Assembly: GCA_003223695.1 (NCBI GenBank)
Contig: QHVY01000243.1
Coordinates: 1 to 8,113 of the forward strand
Direction of reading: 5' to 3'
Length of the DNA stretch: 8,113 nt
Source of the DNA: Acidobacteriota bacterium
GTDB taxonomy: Bacteria > Acidobacteriota > Thermoanaerobaculia > Gp7-AA8
Position numbers and translations under genes: made by a program. Below are positions 1-5,953 of the stretch, in pieces (positions within the stretch are counted from its first letter, which is position 1; every line of letters begins with the position of its first letter). The notes beneath the pieces were generated by a model. It made no database searches. It worked only from the letters and a program-made list of their open reading frames with translations, and was not told the DNA's origin.

Positions 1-409
1 CTTTACCGAGCTGATCCTCGCCGACTACAGCTTTCCGAAAGACAAGATCTTTGCCTATCTGACGCTCGACGACTCCGAGCTGATGATTTACAACCGGCTG
101 TACGAGCTTCTTTACGAAAATGTGCCGAAACCGGACCTGGTCATCTATCTGCAGGCCGGAATTGATACACTATTGAAGCGCATTAAAAGGCGCGGGCGAG
201 CCTACGAAAAATCGATCTCGCCGCAGTATTTGCAAGAGCTCAGCGAGGCGTATTCGCACTACTTTTACCGGTACGACGAAACGCCATTGCTGGTTGTGAA
301 TGCGAACGAGATCGATTTCGTAAACACGCCAGGGCATTTCGATCAGCTCGTCGAGCAGATTCGAAATGCGCAAAAGGGCACGCAGTACTACGTACCGCTT
401 GGATCCTGA
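1..409 (+). CDS. Deoxynucleoside kinase (dGK/dAK/dCK type), 3' part
   Basis: C-terminal 135 residues of a deoxynucleoside kinase, which transfers phosphate from ATP to a deoxynucleoside in cytoplasmic salvage of DNA precursors. The frame is open from base 2, so the gene begins before the window; the ATG at 83 is internal. Visible family features are the segment LADYSFPKDKIFAYLTL, the beta strand PDLVIYLQAG followed by TLLKRIKRRGRAYEKSI, which carries the arginine-rich lid, and the C-terminal SHYFYRYDETPLLVVNANEIDF. These match the dNK family (PF01712) throughout. The substrate (dA, dG or dC) cannot be told because the N-terminal P-loop and specificity residues lie outside. The stop is TGA at 407-409. 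It lies 124 bases ahead of the panB ATG on the same strand; in many bacteria such kinases neighbour folK and pan genes, so an operon is plausible, although a hairpin repeat separates them. Confidence 0.9.
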   Translation, partial: FTELILADYSFPKDKIFAYLTLDDSELMIYNRLYELLYENVPKPDLVIYLQAGIDTLLKRIKRRGRAYEKSISPQYLQELSEAYSHYFYRYDETPLLVVNANEIDFVNTPGHFDQLVEQIRNAQKGTQYYVPLGS

Positions 410-433
410 AGTTAGGCGGACCGAGACGGGATC

Positions 434-486
434 GTGTAGCGGCGGGCTTTAGCCCGCCGACGGCGGCCTGAAGGCCGCCGCTACAC
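434..486. repeat. Palindromic repeat, two-hairpin type, copy A
   Basis: A 53-base element between the kinase gene and panB. Outer arms 434-445 and 475-486 pair perfectly over 12 bases (GTGTAGCGGCGG with its complement). Inside are two hairpins, one with arms GCGGGCT/AGCCCGC around 442-457 and one with arms GCGGCCT/AGGCCGC around 463-478. The element is also close to its own reverse complement as a whole, so it could fold either as a three-way junction or as one long hairpin. No T-run follows, so it does not look like an intrinsic terminator. Its right half is open in the panB frame. Confidence 0.85.
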
Positions 487-503
487 CACCCTCCTCGGCC
501 CAC

Positions 504-517
504 GAGGAGGCGAAATG
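504..517 (+). promoter_or_regulatory. Strong Shine-Dalgarno with out-of-frame ATG ahead of panB
   Basis: GAGGAGG at 504-510 lies four bases before ATG 515-517, the best ribosome binding site in the area. That ATG opens a frame of only 49 codons ending at TGA 662-664, shifted relative to panB. It may be a relic of the original panB start after a small indel, or the site may serve ATG 534 poorly at 23 bases distance. The sequence shows the motif; its role is inference. Confidence 0.4.
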
Positions 518-533
518 GCAGAAGCACGTCGGC

Positions 534-1346
534 ATGCTCACCGCGTACGATTTCCCCACGGCGAAGATCGCCGATGCCGCCGGCACCGACATCATCCTCG
601 TCGGCGACTCTCTCGGCATGGTCGTTCTCGGCTATCCCGACACGCTGAGCGTGACCGTCGATGAGATGCTGCATCACACGCGTGCCGTCGCGCGCGGGAC
701 GCAGCGAGCGCTCGTCGTTGGCGACATGCCGTATCTGTCGTATCACATCTCGCTCGAAGAGTCGGTGCGCAATGCCGGTGAGTTCATCCGCGCCGGAGCG
801 CAAGCCGTGAAGATCGAAGGTGGAAAAGCACAGCGGATCAAAACGATCGAAGCGATTCTCGATGCAGAGATCCCGGTGATGGGGCACATCGGCCTAACGC
901 CTCAGTCGGTCAATGTCGTTGGCGGATTCAAGCTGCAGGGAAAGCATGCTGACGATGCGAAGCGGCTGATCGATGAAGCCGTGGCGCTCGACGGCGCCGG
1001 CTGCTTCTCCATCGTGCTCGAGTGCGTTCCCGAGGAGCTGGCAGCGCTGATCACTGAACGTGTTTCAGTGCCGACGATCGGCATCGGCGCCGGTCCGTCA
1101 TGCGACGGCCAGGTCCTCGTCTTCCACGACCTCCTCGGTCTCTACGACGGGCACACGCCGAAATTTGTCAGGCGTTACGCCAGCATCGGCGATGAGATGC
1201 TCAACGCGATCGCGAAATATCTCGAGGATGTGCGCAGCGGACGCTTCCCGAACGGAGTCACCGAGTCGTTCCACATGAGCAGTACAGAGGAGCTGAAAAA
1301 GCTGTACGGCGATTCCGTCGTCGTGCCGATGCCGAAGGTGAATTGA
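534..1346 (+). CDS. panB: 3-methyl-2-oxobutanoate hydroxymethyltransferase (PanB)
   Basis: Catalyses the first committed pantothenate step: transfer of a hydroxymethyl group from 5,10-methylenetetrahydrofolate to 2-oxoisovalerate, giving ketopantoate, in the cytoplasm. From ATG 534 the 270-residue product has the full TIM-barrel signature. Aligned by eye to E. coli PanB, metal ligands correspond to D25 (VGDSLG) and D64 (GDMPY), substrate lysine to K93 (VKIEGG) and the catalytic base to E163 (LECVPEE); GHIGLTPQSVN and GIGAGPSCDGQ are also present. The start is a problem: M1 aligns with E. coli residue 21, so the usual N-terminal helix is absent. The frame stays open upstream to a stop at 450-452, and residues EEAKWQKHVG just before M1 look like genuine PanB sequence, yet no ATG, GTG or TTG occurs in frame there. 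A good ribosome site GAGGAGG (504-510) precedes an ATG at 515 that is out of frame. Functional assignment is very secure; the start is not. Confidence 0.95.
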   Translation: MLTAYDFPTAKIADAAGTDIILVGDSLGMVVLGYPDTLSVTVDEMLHHTRAVARGTQRALVVGDMPYLSYHISLEESVRNAGEFIRAGAQAVKIEGGKAQRIKTIEAILDAEIPVMGHIGLTPQSVNVVGGFKLQGKHADDAKRLIDEAVALDGAGCFSIVLECVPEELAALITERVSVPTIGIGAGPSCDGQVLVFHDLLGLYDGHTPKFVRRYASIGDEMLNAIAKYLEDVRSGRFPNGVTESFHMSSTEELKKLYGDSVVVPMPKVN

Positions 1347-1352
1347 CGCGCT

Positions 1353-1455
1353 TGTCATTCCGAGCGTAGCGAGGAAACGGTGTGGATGGGTGGTGCGAGG
1401 GCCGCGGATTCGTGCCTCCCGCCCACACCGATCCCTCGCTACGCTCGGGATGACA
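1353..1455. repeat. Long inverted repeat between panB and panC, copy B
   Basis: A 103-base inverted repeat. Arms 1353-1374 and 1434-1455 pair over 22 bases with one mismatch; the left arm begins TGTCATTCCGAGCGTAGCG and the right arm ends with its near-complement. A second stem pairs 1378-1385 (CGGTGTGG) with 1423-1430 (CCACACCG), leaving a central loop of about 37 bases. Repeats with this CGAGCGTAGCGAGG-type core are, from general memory, widespread intergenic elements in several environmental bacterial phyla. No transposase or target-site duplication is visible. The element fills nearly the whole panB-panC gap and its last base is the A of the panC ATG. Confidence 0.85.
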
Positions 1456-2330
1456 TGCTGAGACTCGCGCGAACCATCGAGGAAACACGCGCCGCAATTC
1501 GCGGTCCGCGGGCCGCGGGGCGCACGGTTGGCCTCGTCCCCACGATGGGCTTTCTGCACGAGGGACATTTATCTTTGATCCGTGTGGCGCGCGAGCACGG
1601 CGCGGATTTTGTGGCCGTCTCGATCTTCGTCAATCCTCTGCAGTTTGCGCCACATGAGGATTTCCAACGCTACCCGCGCGACGAGGAACACGATCGGAAG
1701 CTGCTCGAGCGTGAGGGCGTCGATCTGCTTTTTCTTCCAAGCATCGACGTCATGTATCCGCCGAACGCGACGACAAGAGTGACGGTGACCGGCGTCGCCG
1801 AGGCGCTCGAAGGTGAGCGGAGGCCCGGCCATTTCACCGGAGTGGCGACCGTCGTGTCGAAACTATTCAACATCGTGCAGCCGGAGCTGGCGGTCTTCGG
1901 TCGAAAGGACGCGCAGCAGTGCGCGGTGATCGAGCGAATGGTCCGCGATCTCGACATTCCCATCCGCCTCGTCTTCGGCGAAACGATTCGCGAACACGAC
2001 GGTCTGGCGATGTCTTCGCGGAACAGCTATCTCATGCGAGAGCAGCGCGCGCTCGCCCCGGTGCTTCATCGCGCTCTGCGCGCAGGCGAAGACGCGATCA
2101 AGCATGGGATCGATCGAGTCGAAAGCATCGAAAAACTGATGCACAAGATGGTCGCGGAAACGGCAGGCGTCGAAGTCGATTACCTGGTGGTCGTCGATCC
2201 GCTGACGTTCCGAACGCCGGCCGATTTTCATCGCGATCTGCTGGTCGCCGGCGCGGTGCATATTGGAAAAACGCGGTTGATCGATAACATTCGCGTTGCG
2301 AAGAATGCAATTCCGCACGCGCACGTCTGA
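1455..2330 (+). CDS. panC: Pantothenate synthetase (PanC)
   Basis: Condenses pantoate with beta-alanine, through a pantoyl-adenylate made from ATP, to give pantothenate in the cytoplasm. The 291-residue product is close to the usual family size of about 280-290. The N-terminal Rossmann domain carries VPTMGFLHEGHLSLI, with the HIGH-type motif HEGH at residues 35-38; then FVNPLQF (58-64), FGRKDAQQ (148-155) and the KMSKS-equivalent MSSRN (186-190). All expected active-site motifs are present, and the C-terminal domain ends with IGKTRLIDNI. The frame runs upstream to 1380 inside the repeat, but ATG 1455 (MLRLARTIEETR) fits the family N-terminus; a short GGGA at 1447-1450 supplied by the repeat could serve as ribosome site. 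It directly follows panB, forming the usual panBC pair, and its 3' end overlaps the next gene by 26 bases. Confidence 0.96.
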   Translation: MLRLARTIEETRAAIRGPRAAGRTVGLVPTMGFLHEGHLSLIRVAREHGADFVAVSIFVNPLQFAPHEDFQRYPRDEEHDRKLLEREGVDLLFLPSIDVMYPPNATTRVTVTGVAEALEGERRPGHFTGVATVVSKLFNIVQPELAVFGRKDAQQCAVIERMVRDLDIPIRLVFGETIREHDGLAMSSRNSYLMREQRALAPVLHRALRAGEDAIKHGIDRVESIEKLMHKMVAETAGVEVDYLVVVDPLTFRTPADFHRDLLVAGAVHIGKTRLIDNIRVAKNAIPHAHV

Positions 2331-3288
2331 GCTGTTGCTCGCAATTGTCCTCGCGTCGGGGATCGTCCCTGCATTTCCACAACTTCTCGAGCAGTTACGC
2401 CTCGCTCGCCAGTTGCGTCCGCTTTCGATCCATGCGCGTCGTGAACGGCTGATGCCGGATTACAAGGCGATCGAGAAGATTCGAGCGCAGGTTCCGATGA
2501 CGGAGACGATCGCACTGATTGGAGCGTCGCGCGAAGCGCGCGACGAAGCGGTGTTTTTGAACTATTACCTCTACCCGCATCGAACGAGAACGTTTCACAA
2601 CCGATGGGAGTACCTCGCCGCTCACGATCAGTCGAAAGTTTTCGTTCGCCTCGGTTCCACTCCCGTGGTGACCACGTACGCGGGGGTGCGAAGCGAGGAG
2701 GTGCGGCGTTCGCGCATTGTTCGCAAGATGCCGTTGCCACCGCAATCGCGTACCGATTTCGTAATTCCGATCGTCACTTCGGCCGACGGTCCCCCTCCTG
2801 TCGTATACACGGTCGAGGGGGCGCTCGCTGCGGGCCGAGAGTCTCACGTGACGCTCACGCTCGAGCCCGAGAACATAGTCAAGATATTAACTATCTCTGG
2901 CACGCGCACGTTCAACGATCTCGTATACGAATGCTTCGGCGTCATGGAATTCGCCGCCTGGGTGCATGTGAAGAGCGACGCTCCCGTCCGCGGCGCGTTC
3001 TGGCTCGTGAATCGAACCGCGCGCAGTGCGGCGCCGATTCATCTCATCGAAGGACCGCTGACGCGGCCGGCACCGTTCCCCGTCGACCCCACCGTCAACA
3101 TGTGGCTGCTCAACCTCGGCGACGATACCGCGATTGCGCAGGTCGGAACAGCGACGGCGCTCGTACCGCCGCATGGCCTCATCGCAACGCACGCGGAAGG
3201 AACGGTGACCGGGCGCGTTTATGCGTTCACTTCGAAAAAAGATCCGAATGGGCAGACGCAATTCGTCTGGCCCGAGGATCTGAAGTGA
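2305..3288 (+). CDS. Uncharacterised protein with N-terminal membrane anchor or signal
   Basis: A 327-residue protein that I do not recognise. ATG 2305 is preferred over the upstream TTG 2296 because it is the stronger start codon; either overlaps the 3' end of panC. Residues 1-8 are basic (MQFRTRTS), followed by a hydrophobic stretch LLLAIVLASGIVPAF (about 10-25) without a clear cleavage site, consistent with a signal anchor; the rest is soluble and probably extracytoplasmic. The first part holds DYKAIEKIRAQVP and DEAVFLNYYLYPHRTRTF, a pattern I associate loosely with proteins encoded beside membrane glycosyltransferases. The second half (about 150-327) is rich in beta-type sequence. No catalytic motif is evident. 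The stop overlaps the next start by four bases (GTGA), so translational coupling to the glycosyltransferase is likely and a shared envelope role is a reasonable guess. Confidence 0.75.
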   Translation: MQFRTRTSELLLAIVLASGIVPAFPQLLEQLRLARQLRPLSIHARRERLMPDYKAIEKIRAQVPMTETIALIGASREARDEAVFLNYYLYPHRTRTFHNRWEYLAAHDQSKVFVRLGSTPVVTTYAGVRSEEVRRSRIVRKMPLPPQSRTDFVIPIVTSADGPPPVVYTVEGALAAGRESHVTLTLEPENIVKILTISGTRTFNDLVYECFGVMEFAAWVHVKSDAPVRGAFWLVNRTARSAAPIHLIEGPLTRPAPFPVDPTVNMWLLNLGDDTAIAQVGTATALVPPHGLIATHAEGTVTGRVYAFTSKKDPNGQTQFVWPEDLK

Positions 3289-4475
3289 CCGGCTTGCTGA
3301 TCACGGCGATTCTCTTCCCGATCGCCGGTTGCGTCATGGGCCGGCGTCCGCTCGCCGAGTGTTTTCTTCTGGGTATCGGCGTCGTCGGCAGCGTGATGTT
3401 CGTGTTAGGCGTGTTTCATCTTCCATTTGTGATCGCGGGTGTTGTCGTCGTGGTTGCTGGGCTGCTTGGTTTTGTGTACGGGCCGGCTTCTGCCGGCCGC
3501 GACCGGCTAAAGCCGGTCCCCACACTGATCGCGATCATCCCGCTCGTAGTGCTCGTGATCGTCGCCGCAGTGATCCCTCTCCATGACTTCGATGGCCGCG
3601 CCTTCTGGCTGCTGAAGGCGAAGGCGCTCGCGGACGAGCGCGTGATCGATGGGCCTTTTTTTCACAATCAGATCGTCAACGATCCGAGGAATCAGTATCC
3701 GCTTCTGCTGCCGCTGGATGCGGCAACGGCGATGATCGCCAGCCGAGACAGCGATGACCGCGAGGTGCGCTGGCTGTACATTTTCACGTTCGCCGCGCTG
3801 GTCTTCGTAATTGCTCGACGCGTGAACCCATGGTGCGCCGCGATTCTTGCGTGGACGCCGCAGTTCGCGGTGAGCAACGAGGGAGGCGCGCTGACTGCGT
3901 ACAGCGACATCGCGCTCGCGGCGTTCATCGCCTGCGCTTTTCTCGAGCTTATCGATGGCGATTCGCTGCTTCGATTTGGGCTCTGGCTCGCATTCCTCGT
4001 TCTGACAAAAAATGAAGGACTGCCAATCGCGTGCGTTCTCCTGGCGATCGGAATTGCATCGTTCCGCGAGCGCATCGTGCAGTCGATCCTGCCGCTTCTC
4101 GTCGCGGTCGCGGCGCTCTTCGCCTGGCGATCGCACATCCCCAAGACGGACGAAGAAGATTACTTCGCTCTCATAAGCAGCTTCCCGCTTCACTCGAGCC
4201 GCTTCGGCCCTGCCGTCGCCGAATTCGTCAGCCATTTCTTTGATTTCTCGAAGTGGGGACTGTTCTGGATTGCGGCACTGATCGCGCTCGCCGTTCTGGT
4301 GTGGAAAAAAGAGTGGCGTGCGCCGGTGATCGTAGCGGCAATTGCGATGCTCTACATCGGTGCGTACATAGTCACGAACTGGACCATGCTGTTCGCGATT
4401 GCGCGAGTCAGTGATGTGGTGGCGGGCTCTCAGCCCGCAAGCCGGCTAAGAGCCGGCCACCACACAGTTCAGTGA
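3285..4475 (+). CDS. Polytopic membrane protein, GT-C-like glycosyltransferase
   Basis: A 396-residue integral membrane protein. Hydrophobic segments lie near residues 3-18, 25-43, 46-65, 80-99, 163-178, 203-221, 230-258, 264-281, 326-341 and 347-363. After the fourth comes HDFDGRAFWLLKAKAL (100-115), then NDPRNQYPLLLPL (132-144) and LTKNEG (240-245). This order, acidic residues in the first large loop, W..KAKAL, a YPLLLP stretch and KNEG, resembles family-39-like GT-C enzymes that use polyprenyl-phosphate sugars at the outer membrane face. Substrate is unknown. GTG 3285 is chosen because it is preceded at six bases by GAGGA (3274-3278) and overlaps the upstream stop; the longer open frame from 2604 is a shadow of that gene. 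Two oddities: residues 66-80 are encoded by repeat C, and the last 19 residues by repeat D and the bases just after it, which suggests that the native C-terminus was replaced. It converges on and overlaps the RNB gene by seven bases. Confidence 0.8.
   Translation: MTGLLITAILFPIAGCVMGRRPLAECFLLGIGVVGSVMFVLGVFHLPFVIAGVVVVVAGLLGFVYGPASAGRDRLKPVPTLIAIIPLVVLVIVAAVIPLHDFDGRAFWLLKAKALADERVIDGPFFHNQIVNDPRNQYPLLLPLDAATAMIASRDSDDREVRWLYIFTFAALVFVIARRVNPWCAAILAWTPQFAVSNEGGALTAYSDIALAAFIACAFLELIDGDSLLRFGLWLAFLVLTKNEGLPIACVLLAIGIASFRERIVQSILPLLVAVAALFAWRSHIPKTDEEDYFALISSFPLHSSRFGPAVAEFVSHFFDFSKWGLFWIAALIALAVLVWKKEWRAPVIVAAIAMLYIGAYIVTNWTMLFAIARVSDVVAGSQPASRLRAGHHTVQ
3474..3525. repeat. Palindromic repeat, two-hairpin type, copy C, in frame
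   Basis: Lies inside the glycosyltransferase gene. Hairpin one pairs 3481-3487 (GGCCGGC) with 3492-3498; hairpin two pairs 3501-3508 (GACCGGCT) with 3511-3518. The outer stem is degenerate, GTGT at 3474-3477 against ACAC at 3522-3525. It is translated without a stop as YGPASAGRDRLKPVPT between the third and fourth membrane segments, where a hydrophilic insertion would be tolerated. Confidence 0.8.
4415..4464. repeat. Palindromic repeat, two-hairpin type, copy D, at convergent gene ends
   Basis: Outer arms 4415-4423 and 4456-4464 pair over nine bases (TGTGGTGGC). Inner hairpins pair 4422-4428 with 4432-4438 (GCGGGCT/AGCCCGC) and 4441-4447 with 4451-4457 (GCCGGCT/AGCCGGC). It encodes most of the last 19 residues of the glycosyltransferase and stops just before the 3' end of the minus-strand RNB gene. 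It could act as a roadblock or stabiliser for both convergent transcripts, but there is no T-run on either side for a classical terminator. Confidence 0.85.
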
Positions 4476-5926
4476 TGCGATCGCGCGAAATCGATATGCC
4501 CCGCCTGAATATCGACGCCAATCAACTTAACGCGCATTCGATCGCCGATATCGGCGCCGTCGAAACCGTGCAAGAGCTTTCCCTCGACAGGGGGATGAAA
4601 GATGCGCACCCACACGCCCTTTTCGGACGCGCCGGTGACGATCGCATCAAAACGCTCACCGATTCGCGGAGAGAGCAGGACTGCCGCTGCCGATTTGCGC
4701 ACCTGACGTTCGACCTTGTTCGCCGCGTCTTCAGCTTGGGTGCAGTGCTGCGCGAGTCCGTTCAACTCATCATCGCTGTACGGCTGCTTCGATCCTGACA
4801 GCGCCGCTTTGAGCATGCGGTGCGTGATCAGATCGGGGAAGCGGCGATTCGGCGCGGTTGAATGTGTGTAATCGCGGACCGCGAGGCCGAAGTGACCGAT
4901 CGGTTGCTCGCCCGGGCGTTCGACGACGTACTCGCCGGCGCCCATCGCCTTGACAATCGCGAGCGACAGATCGGGAAAGCGAAGAGGGTCCGCTTTGCGA
5001 CGGCGCAGCAGGAACGCTTCGAGTGCGCGCGCATCGGGATCGGGCGGGAGATGGTCGCCGAGGTCGGAAGCGATTTTCTCGATGCGGTCCCAGCGCTCCG
5101 GCGAGCGAACAACGCGCCGCATACTGGAGAGTTTTTTCGATGCGAGAAAACGGGCGGTCACGCCATTTGCGGCGATCATGAAGTCTTCGATCAGATTCTT
5201 CGCGTTGTTACGCGCCTGGAGCTGCAGGTCGACGATTTCTCCGTCGCGCATGACCGCACGCGCTTCGATCGTCTCCAGATCGAGTGCGCCGTGCTCGTGA
5301 CGCAGCTCTCGCATTTTGTCGGCCGTCCGATCCTGAAGTTTTAGATTTTCGTCGAGGCCGGCAATGCGCGACAATTTCTCCGGCGCCTCCGCTTTTCCTT
5401 CGAGCCACATTCCAACCGAGTTGTAGGCCAGCTTGGCGCGATTTCGAACCTTTGCGCGATACACATCACCGGATGTGACGCTTCCGTCGCCGGCAACCGT
5501 GATATCGACGATCATCGCCACACGATCCTCAGCTTCATTCAACGATGTCAGATCGGTCGAGAGCTTCTCCGGCAACATAGGGAAAATTTTCGCCGCGGTG
5601 TAGACGGAGGTGGTGTTCTGCCGGGCATGATCGTCGATTGGAGTGCCCGTTTTGACGAGTGCATCGACATCGGCGACCGCGACGAGCACCCGGACGTTTC
5701 CGCCGCCGAGATCCTGTGCCACCGTAAGCTGGTCGAGATCGCGGGAATCGTCGTTGTCGATGGAGCACCACAAGAGATCGCGCAGATCGCGAACGCCGTT
5801 CTCACTCGCCGGCTGACTGATCGACGCGAGCTGCTTCTCCGCCGCTGTAGAGAAATCGGGCTGGAGACCGCGATCGATCATCGCCTGACGCGCGATCGAC
5901 GCTAGAAGCGAAGCGTGATCCTGCAT
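4469..5926 (-). CDS. Compact RNB-domain exoribonuclease (RNase II/R family)
   Basis: A 485-residue hydrolytic 3'-to-5' exoribonuclease of the RNB family, acting on RNA in the cytoplasm. The catalytic segment is SIDNDDSRDLDQL: D57, D63 and D65 match E. coli RNase II D201, D207 and D209, while the fourth acidic position (D210) is Q66. Further motifs are FMIAANGVTARFLA, YTHSTAPNRRFPDLITHR (353-370, equivalent to the family's THFTSPIRRY.DL) and AANKVERQVRK (E406, probable counterpart of E542). The C-terminal 64 residues (GERFDAIVTGASEKGVWVRI onward) look like an S1-type OB fold. The N-terminal cold-shock domains of classic RNase II/R are absent; only about 45 residues precede the RNB part. Short RNB enzymes of this size exist, for example in Deinococcus, so the length is probably native. 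ATG 5926 is the first plausible start; the upstream bases show no clear ribosome site. It starts 27 bases from the divergent pxpB-like gene. Confidence 0.92.
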   Translation of the reverse strand: MQDHASLLASIARQAMIDRGLQPDFSTAAEKQLASISQPASENGVRDLRDLLWCSIDNDDSRDLDQLTVAQDLGGGNVRVLVAVADVDALVKTGTPIDDHARQNTTSVYTAAKIFPMLPEKLSTDLTSLNEAEDRVAMIVDITVAGDGSVTSGDVYRAKVRNRAKLAYNSVGMWLEGKAEAPEKLSRIAGLDENLKLQDRTADKMRELRHEHGALDLETIEARAVMRDGEIVDLQLQARNNAKNLIEDFMIAANGVTARFLASKKLSSMRRVVRSPERWDRIEKIASDLGDHLPPDPDARALEAFLLRRRKADPLRFPDLSLAIVKAMGAGEYVVERPGEQPIGHFGLAVRDYTHSTAPNRRFPDLITHRMLKAALSGSKQPYSDDELNGLAQHCTQAEDAANKVERQVRKSAAAVLLSPRIGERFDAIVTGASEKGVWVRIFHPPVEGKLLHGFDGADIGDRMRVKLIGVDIQAGHIDFARSHH

Positions 5927-5953
5927 CGGCGAAAGGTATCATCGTTCACATCC
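5927..5953. promoter_or_regulatory. Very short divergent intergenic region
   Basis: Only 27 bases separate the two divergent ATGs (5926 minus, 5954 plus). No convincing -35/-10 pair fits within it, so the promoters of both genes must lie inside the opposite coding sequence. GAAAGG (5931-5936) is purine-rich but 17 bases from ATG 5954, too far for a normal ribosome site. Confidence 0.35.

Noticed and set aside
434..486. Repeat A as a rho-independent terminator after the kinase gene
   Set aside because: Strong hairpins but no following T-run, and the same element occurs inside coding sequences.
240..887. Minus-strand open frame of 215 codons
   Set aside because: Spans the kinase end, repeat A and panB with His/Arg-rich composition typical of antisense frames in GC-rich DNA; the plus strand encodes clear enzymes.
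1380..1454. Earlier start for panC inside repeat B
   Set aside because: The extra 25 residues are repeat-encoded and have no PanC homology; ATG 1455 fits the family N-terminus.
2525..2546. Small palindrome around CGTCGCGC inside the anchored protein gene
   Set aside because: Short alternating G/C palindromes are expected by chance in this composition, and it lacks the two-hairpin architecture.
2604..3284. Upstream extension of the glycosyltransferase frame back to 2604
   Set aside because: The extension is arginine-rich, low-complexity shadow translation of the overlapping 2305-3288 gene; GTG 3285 has a ribosome site and starts the membrane sequence.
3656..3662. Run of seven T as a frameshift or termination signal in the glycosyltransferase gene
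   Set aside because: The frame continues normally through PFF codons on both sides and no stem precedes it.
3507..4235. Minus-strand open frame of 242 codons inside the glycosyltransferase
   Set aside because: Composition is charged and repetitive with no recognisable motif; it is antisense to a coherent polytopic membrane protein.
4862..5344. Plus-strand open frame of 160 codons opposite the RNB gene
   Set aside because: Antisense to the conserved RNB catalytic domain and without any recognised motif.
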